From IMG/VR virus record IMGVR_UViG_3300031707_000223, positions 1 to 21,171 of that record: DNA of 21,171 nucleotides, one strand, 5' to 3'. This stretch comes from a virus. The position numbers were made by a program, and so were the translations under genes. The notes beneath the pieces were generated by a model, which saw only the letters and a list, made by a program, of their open reading frames with translations, ran no database searches and was not told the origin of the DNA. Positions 18,230 through 21,171 of this stretch are shown here, one piece after another. Within the stretch, counting starts at the first letter, position 1. Every line of letters starts with the position of its first letter.

Positions 18230-21171
18230 ATGACCACAAACAAATTTCAGGCTTCGTTTACATCCGGTGAACTAAGTCCAGCCTTAGCGACACGTGTCGA
18301 CATATCTCAATACACTTCAGGTCTTAAGACTTGCGAAAATATGATTATTGATCCTAAAGGTGGGGTATTTAATCGACCTGGAACATTGGTTAATTTAGAG
18401 TCAGAGAACAACAGCGGTAAACCTGTTCGATTGATCAATTTCAATTATGGTGATGGTGATAATATCGATGTTGAATTCGGGTATGATTATATAAGATTTT
18501 GGCGTGACAATGCTTTAATCGGTCAGAAGATCGAAGACTATGCTTTATATAGTCACAACAATGATTACATACCTAATGATCAATGCTATGTAGGAAATCA
18601 TATAAGATACCCTTTTATTTATCTTAAAGATGGAACAACGACATATATAAACTGGCTTTATATGTATACTAGCGATACCACGATAGATTTAAACGGGCAT
18701 TATATAGCTACAATAAATAATTCTACTGATGATTTATCAGTGACGCGCTACGTGGCTTCATCTACTGAGACAGTAATAAGAATTAAATATGCAAATAGAT
18801 CTTTATTCAAAAATGCACCGTCCTATATAAATGCGGCAATTCACGCACTCGGAACCGTTGGCGGTATTAACTATGCAAATGTACACGTTGTTTTAGATCG
18901 AAGCATTAATAAATATACTGAATCAAACTTGGATGCGGTTGAATATAGAAAACTTAATTATTCTCTGTACGAATATGCGGCTTTAACTTCAAGCGTCACG
19001 GCTTTATCATCTGGACAGGTTTTATATGGTGCTCATCCTATTTACTCAACTAATTATATAACCTCAGGAACGGATTTTGTTGAGGATTATTCTATTGAAC
19101 CGTTATTCCCTTATAAATTACGGGTTATAACCACGGCTAAAATCACGGGAATACCAGGCTATTTAAAATTCACAGTTGAGAGATCTACGACCTATGATTT
19201 TGCAGTGATAGTTTCATCCTCAACTTATGATCTTTATCTAGCTGGCGATAATATTAATGGTGACATATTTGATATTGTTGTACCTCCGATTGAAGATACT
19301 GGTGCTATATATATTCGCATGAAGTATTGGGGCGGGGGTGGAAGTTTTACGGCTGGAACGGTTAAATGTTTTTTAACAAGATTCTCAATGTGTTTAACTA
19401 ATTCTAGCTATGCAGTAAATAACGAATATGGAACATTCGAACGAGTAGCAAATATAGCTACGCCTGACTATGATTATGGGTATTTCCCGTTAGGATATAG
19501 CTTTGTTTATAGTGTTGGCGGTGTTGTCAGCAATACCCAAAGAGTTAGAAAAGCAGTTAATAATATTATGGATTATTGTCCATTTTTAAGGCGGTTAGGT
19601 GGTTCTGATGGTAGCTGGTTAGTATTGCCATATGATGGAACTTACTCTGAAACGGTTGAAGCAGTTCCAGCTTATCAATTAGTTGATCAATTCGATCAAC
19701 CAATAGATTTTCTAGGATTCAAGTTAACAGATATACGCAAAATTAAATACACCCAAAGTGCTGATTATTTGTTTTTGTGTGACGGTGAAAGTCCAGTAAA
19801 AGAGCTTGTCAGGCTTGCAAATGATAACTGGATTTTGAAGTTATATGAGCCGTCAATCCCTCCATTCAGATTGAGCAATATTGTTGATTCGTTTCACGTG
19901 AATCTATCAGCGGTTGACTGTAAAGAAATTCTTACTAATACAGCAAATAGGTTGTACGGATTAGGTTCATCAAACTACGATAATAATTTTATAAGAATTC
20001 ATCATTCTGTGGATGCCGGTTATGTATCAGGTTCTTTTGTTTTTCCAATTAGCACCACTGATGGAGATTTGAGTTCAACAATTAGTAGTTCAGGCGATTG
20101 GAATTTATGGACATCTGGTACGTTTGATGCTGAATTATCAGTTGAGGGTTCTTATGATTACGGTTCTACTTGGAAGCTTTTGAAGAAAATCTCTTCAAGA
20201 GATATTAGTTTTTATCAGAATGTTTCAAAAACAAATGGGAATGTGAATATCACCAGTGATACTAATTCAGCCGATAAATATAATTTTTACAATGACGAGC
20301 AGGAACAACTATTAATTCGTTTAAGGGTGTCGATTTCATCTGGAACGCTAGATTATGAACTTACTTGCAATCCATACACTCACGAAGGCATTTATAAGCT
20401 TGGTGAGTATGATGCATCTACGGGCGGACATCCTTGCAAGGTTGTTAAATATGCCTACTCTACAGCACAAACAACTCAATGGGCTATTGGTGCGTGGTCT
20501 GAATATTATGGATTCCCGTCACAAGTTTGTTTTCACAATGATCGGTTGTGCTTCGCTGGAAGCCCTTCAGATCCGCAAACTATTTGGATGACAAAGATCG
20601 GTGATTACTGGAATTTTGGAAGATCGAAAGTTCTGCAAGACACTGACGGGGTGACGATTACTTTAAATAGCAGAAAAATAAATGCTATTCGTAACCTTGT
20701 CTCCTTGGGTGAATTGCTTGCTTTCACATCTAGTTCAGAATGGAAAATATCCGCTGGTGATGGTGGGGTTATAACCCCGACTAGTTTCAATATATCTGAG
20801 CATAGTTTTAGAGGTTCAGATATCAATCAGATTGAGATTATAGGTAATAGAGCAATATTCGTTCAGGCTTCCGGAAAAATCCTAAGAGACTTCGCCTTTG
20901 ATGCCAACACCGCAAGTTTTACTGGTGATGATTTAACGATTTTATCAGATCATCTTTTCGATGGTTACACGATTAAAGATATGGAATATCAGCAATCCCC
21001 GTACTCTATTCTTTGGGTTGTTCGAAGTGATGGTATGTTATTATCACTATCTTACCTAAAAGAGCAGGGAGTTTTAGCATGGGCAAAGCACGATGTCGGG
21101 GGAGATATTGAGAGTATTACCAGTTCAATATCAAACGGATTAACGACAATAAAGATGGTAGTTAAACGTGG
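18230..21171 (+). CDS. Tail nozzle (gp12-type tail tubular protein B), cut by window edge, with large insertion
   Basis: ATG at 18230 (GGAG upstream, 1 base after the gp11-like stop) opens a frame without a stop for 980 codons to the window edge. The N-terminus FQASFTSGELSPALATRVDI, then GGVFNRPGTLVN and RFWRDN (90-93), and later IKYTQSADYLFLCDGESPV (505 onward), the HNDRLCFAGSPSDPQTIWMT segment, GDYWNFG and SDGMLLSLSYLKEQGVLAWA are standard marks of the podovirus tail nozzle family. In relatives the SADxLyL motif follows the RFxRD strand closely; here about 380 Tyr/Ser/Thr-rich residues (roughly 110-490) stand between. The insert has beta character, for example FVYSVGGVVSNTQRV, but no domain I recognise. 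Confidence 0.88.
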   Translation, partial: MTTNKFQASFTSGELSPALATRVDISQYTSGLKTCENMIIDPKGGVFNRPGTLVNLESENNSGKPVRLINFNYGDGDNIDVEFGYDYIRFWRDNALIGQKIEDYALYSHNNDYIPNDQCYVGNHIRYPFIYLKDGTTTYINWLYMYTSDTTIDLNGHYIATINNSTDDLSVTRYVASSTETVIRIKYANRSLFKNAPSYINAAIHALGTVGGINYANVHVVLDRSINKYTESNLDAVEYRKLNYSLYEYAALTSSVTALSSGQVLYGAHPIYSTNYITSGTDFVEDYSIEPLFPYKLRVITTAKITGIPGYLKFTVERSTTYDFAVIVSSSTYDLYLAGDNINGDIFDIVVPPIEDTGAIYIRMKYWGGGGSFTAGTVKCFLTRFSMCLTNSSYAVNNEYGTFERVANIATPDYDYGYFPLGYSFVYSVGGVVSNTQRVRKAVNNIMDYCPFLRRLGGSDGSWLVLPYDGTYSETVEAVPAYQLVDQFDQPIDFLGFKLTDIRKIKYTQSADYLFLCDGESPVKELVRLANDNWILKLYEPSIPPFRLSNIVDSFHVNLSAVDCKEILTNTANRLYGLGSSNYDNNFIRIHHSVDAGYVSGSFVFPISTTDGDLSSTISSSGDWNLWTSGTFDAELSVEGSYDYGSTWKLLKKISSRDISFYQNVSKTNGNVNITSDTNSADKYNFYNDEQEQLLIRLRVSISSGTLDYELTCNPYTHEGIYKLGEYDASTGGHPCKVVKYAYSTAQTTQWAIGAWSEYYGFPSQVCFHNDRLCFAGSPSDPQTIWMTKIGDYWNFGRSKVLQDTDGVTITLNSRKINAIRNLVSLGELLAFTSSSEWKISAGDGGVITPTSFNISEHSFRGSDINQIEIIGNRAIFVQASGKILRDFAFDANTASFTGDDLTILSDHLFDGYTIKDMEYQQSPYSILWVVRSDGMLLSLSYLKEQGVLAWAKHDVGGDIESITSSISNGLTTIKMVVKR

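Noticed and set aside
20355-20591. 78-aa plus-strand frame near the right end
   Set aside because: It lies within the 980-codon tail nozzle frame, which carries family motifs across this segment.

Overview
The window is a contiguous stretch of a tailed-phage (or prophage) genome with a short-tailed podovirus virion module. It is AT-rich, nearly fully coding, and uses many overlapping starts and stops. The right half reads small terminase, large terminase, T7 gp8-type portal, Bbp19-like protein, scaffold, major capsid, fibre or decoration protein, Bbp16-like cement protein, gp11-type tail adaptor and gp12-type tail nozzle. This order resembles Bordetella phage BPP-1-like podoviruses. The host cannot be named from the sequence. 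The AT-richness, standard AGGAG ribosome sites and sigma70-type promoters fit a low-GC bacterium. No integrase or CI-type repressor is visible, so lifestyle is undecided.

Layout. (1) Positions 7050 to 1, leftward early/replication arm: DUF1351 coiled-coil protein, RecT annealase, RHH regulator, mini-genes, a Tad1/Acb2-type anti-defence protein, P-loop ATPase, pentapeptide-repeat-like protein and small proteins, ending at a terminator at 2994-3034. A new promoter overlaps that terminator and drives a cytosine-methyltransferase-like protein, a replication initiator carrying iterons inside its gene, a zinc-binding helicase-loader-like protein and small proteins. (2) Positions 7152-8729, rightward: YqaJ exonuclease (RecT partner), two small proteins and a SAM methyltransferase. 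A divergent promoter pair with overlapping -35 boxes at 7101-7145 separates arms 1 and 2. (3) Positions 9867-8949, leftward: five small genes including a second RHH protein, meeting arm 2 at a bidirectional terminator (8909-8930). (4) Positions 10098 to the end, rightward late genes for packaging, head and tail. The last gene runs off the window.

How it works together (inference): YqaJ and RecT form a two-component recombinase made from divergent transcripts. The initiator probably binds its own internal iterons to open an adjacent AT-rich stretch. The Tad1-like protein would soak up cyclic-nucleotide signals of Thoeris or CBASS defence. A palindrome family built from TTGTAT/ATACAA half-sites sits in the early divergent promoter and in both late promoter regions, and could be a shared control element. 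The main items for a second look are this palindrome family, the origin, a dnaX-type slippery site among duplicated mini-gene pieces next to the Tad1-like gene, and a roughly 380-residue insertion in the tail nozzle protein.
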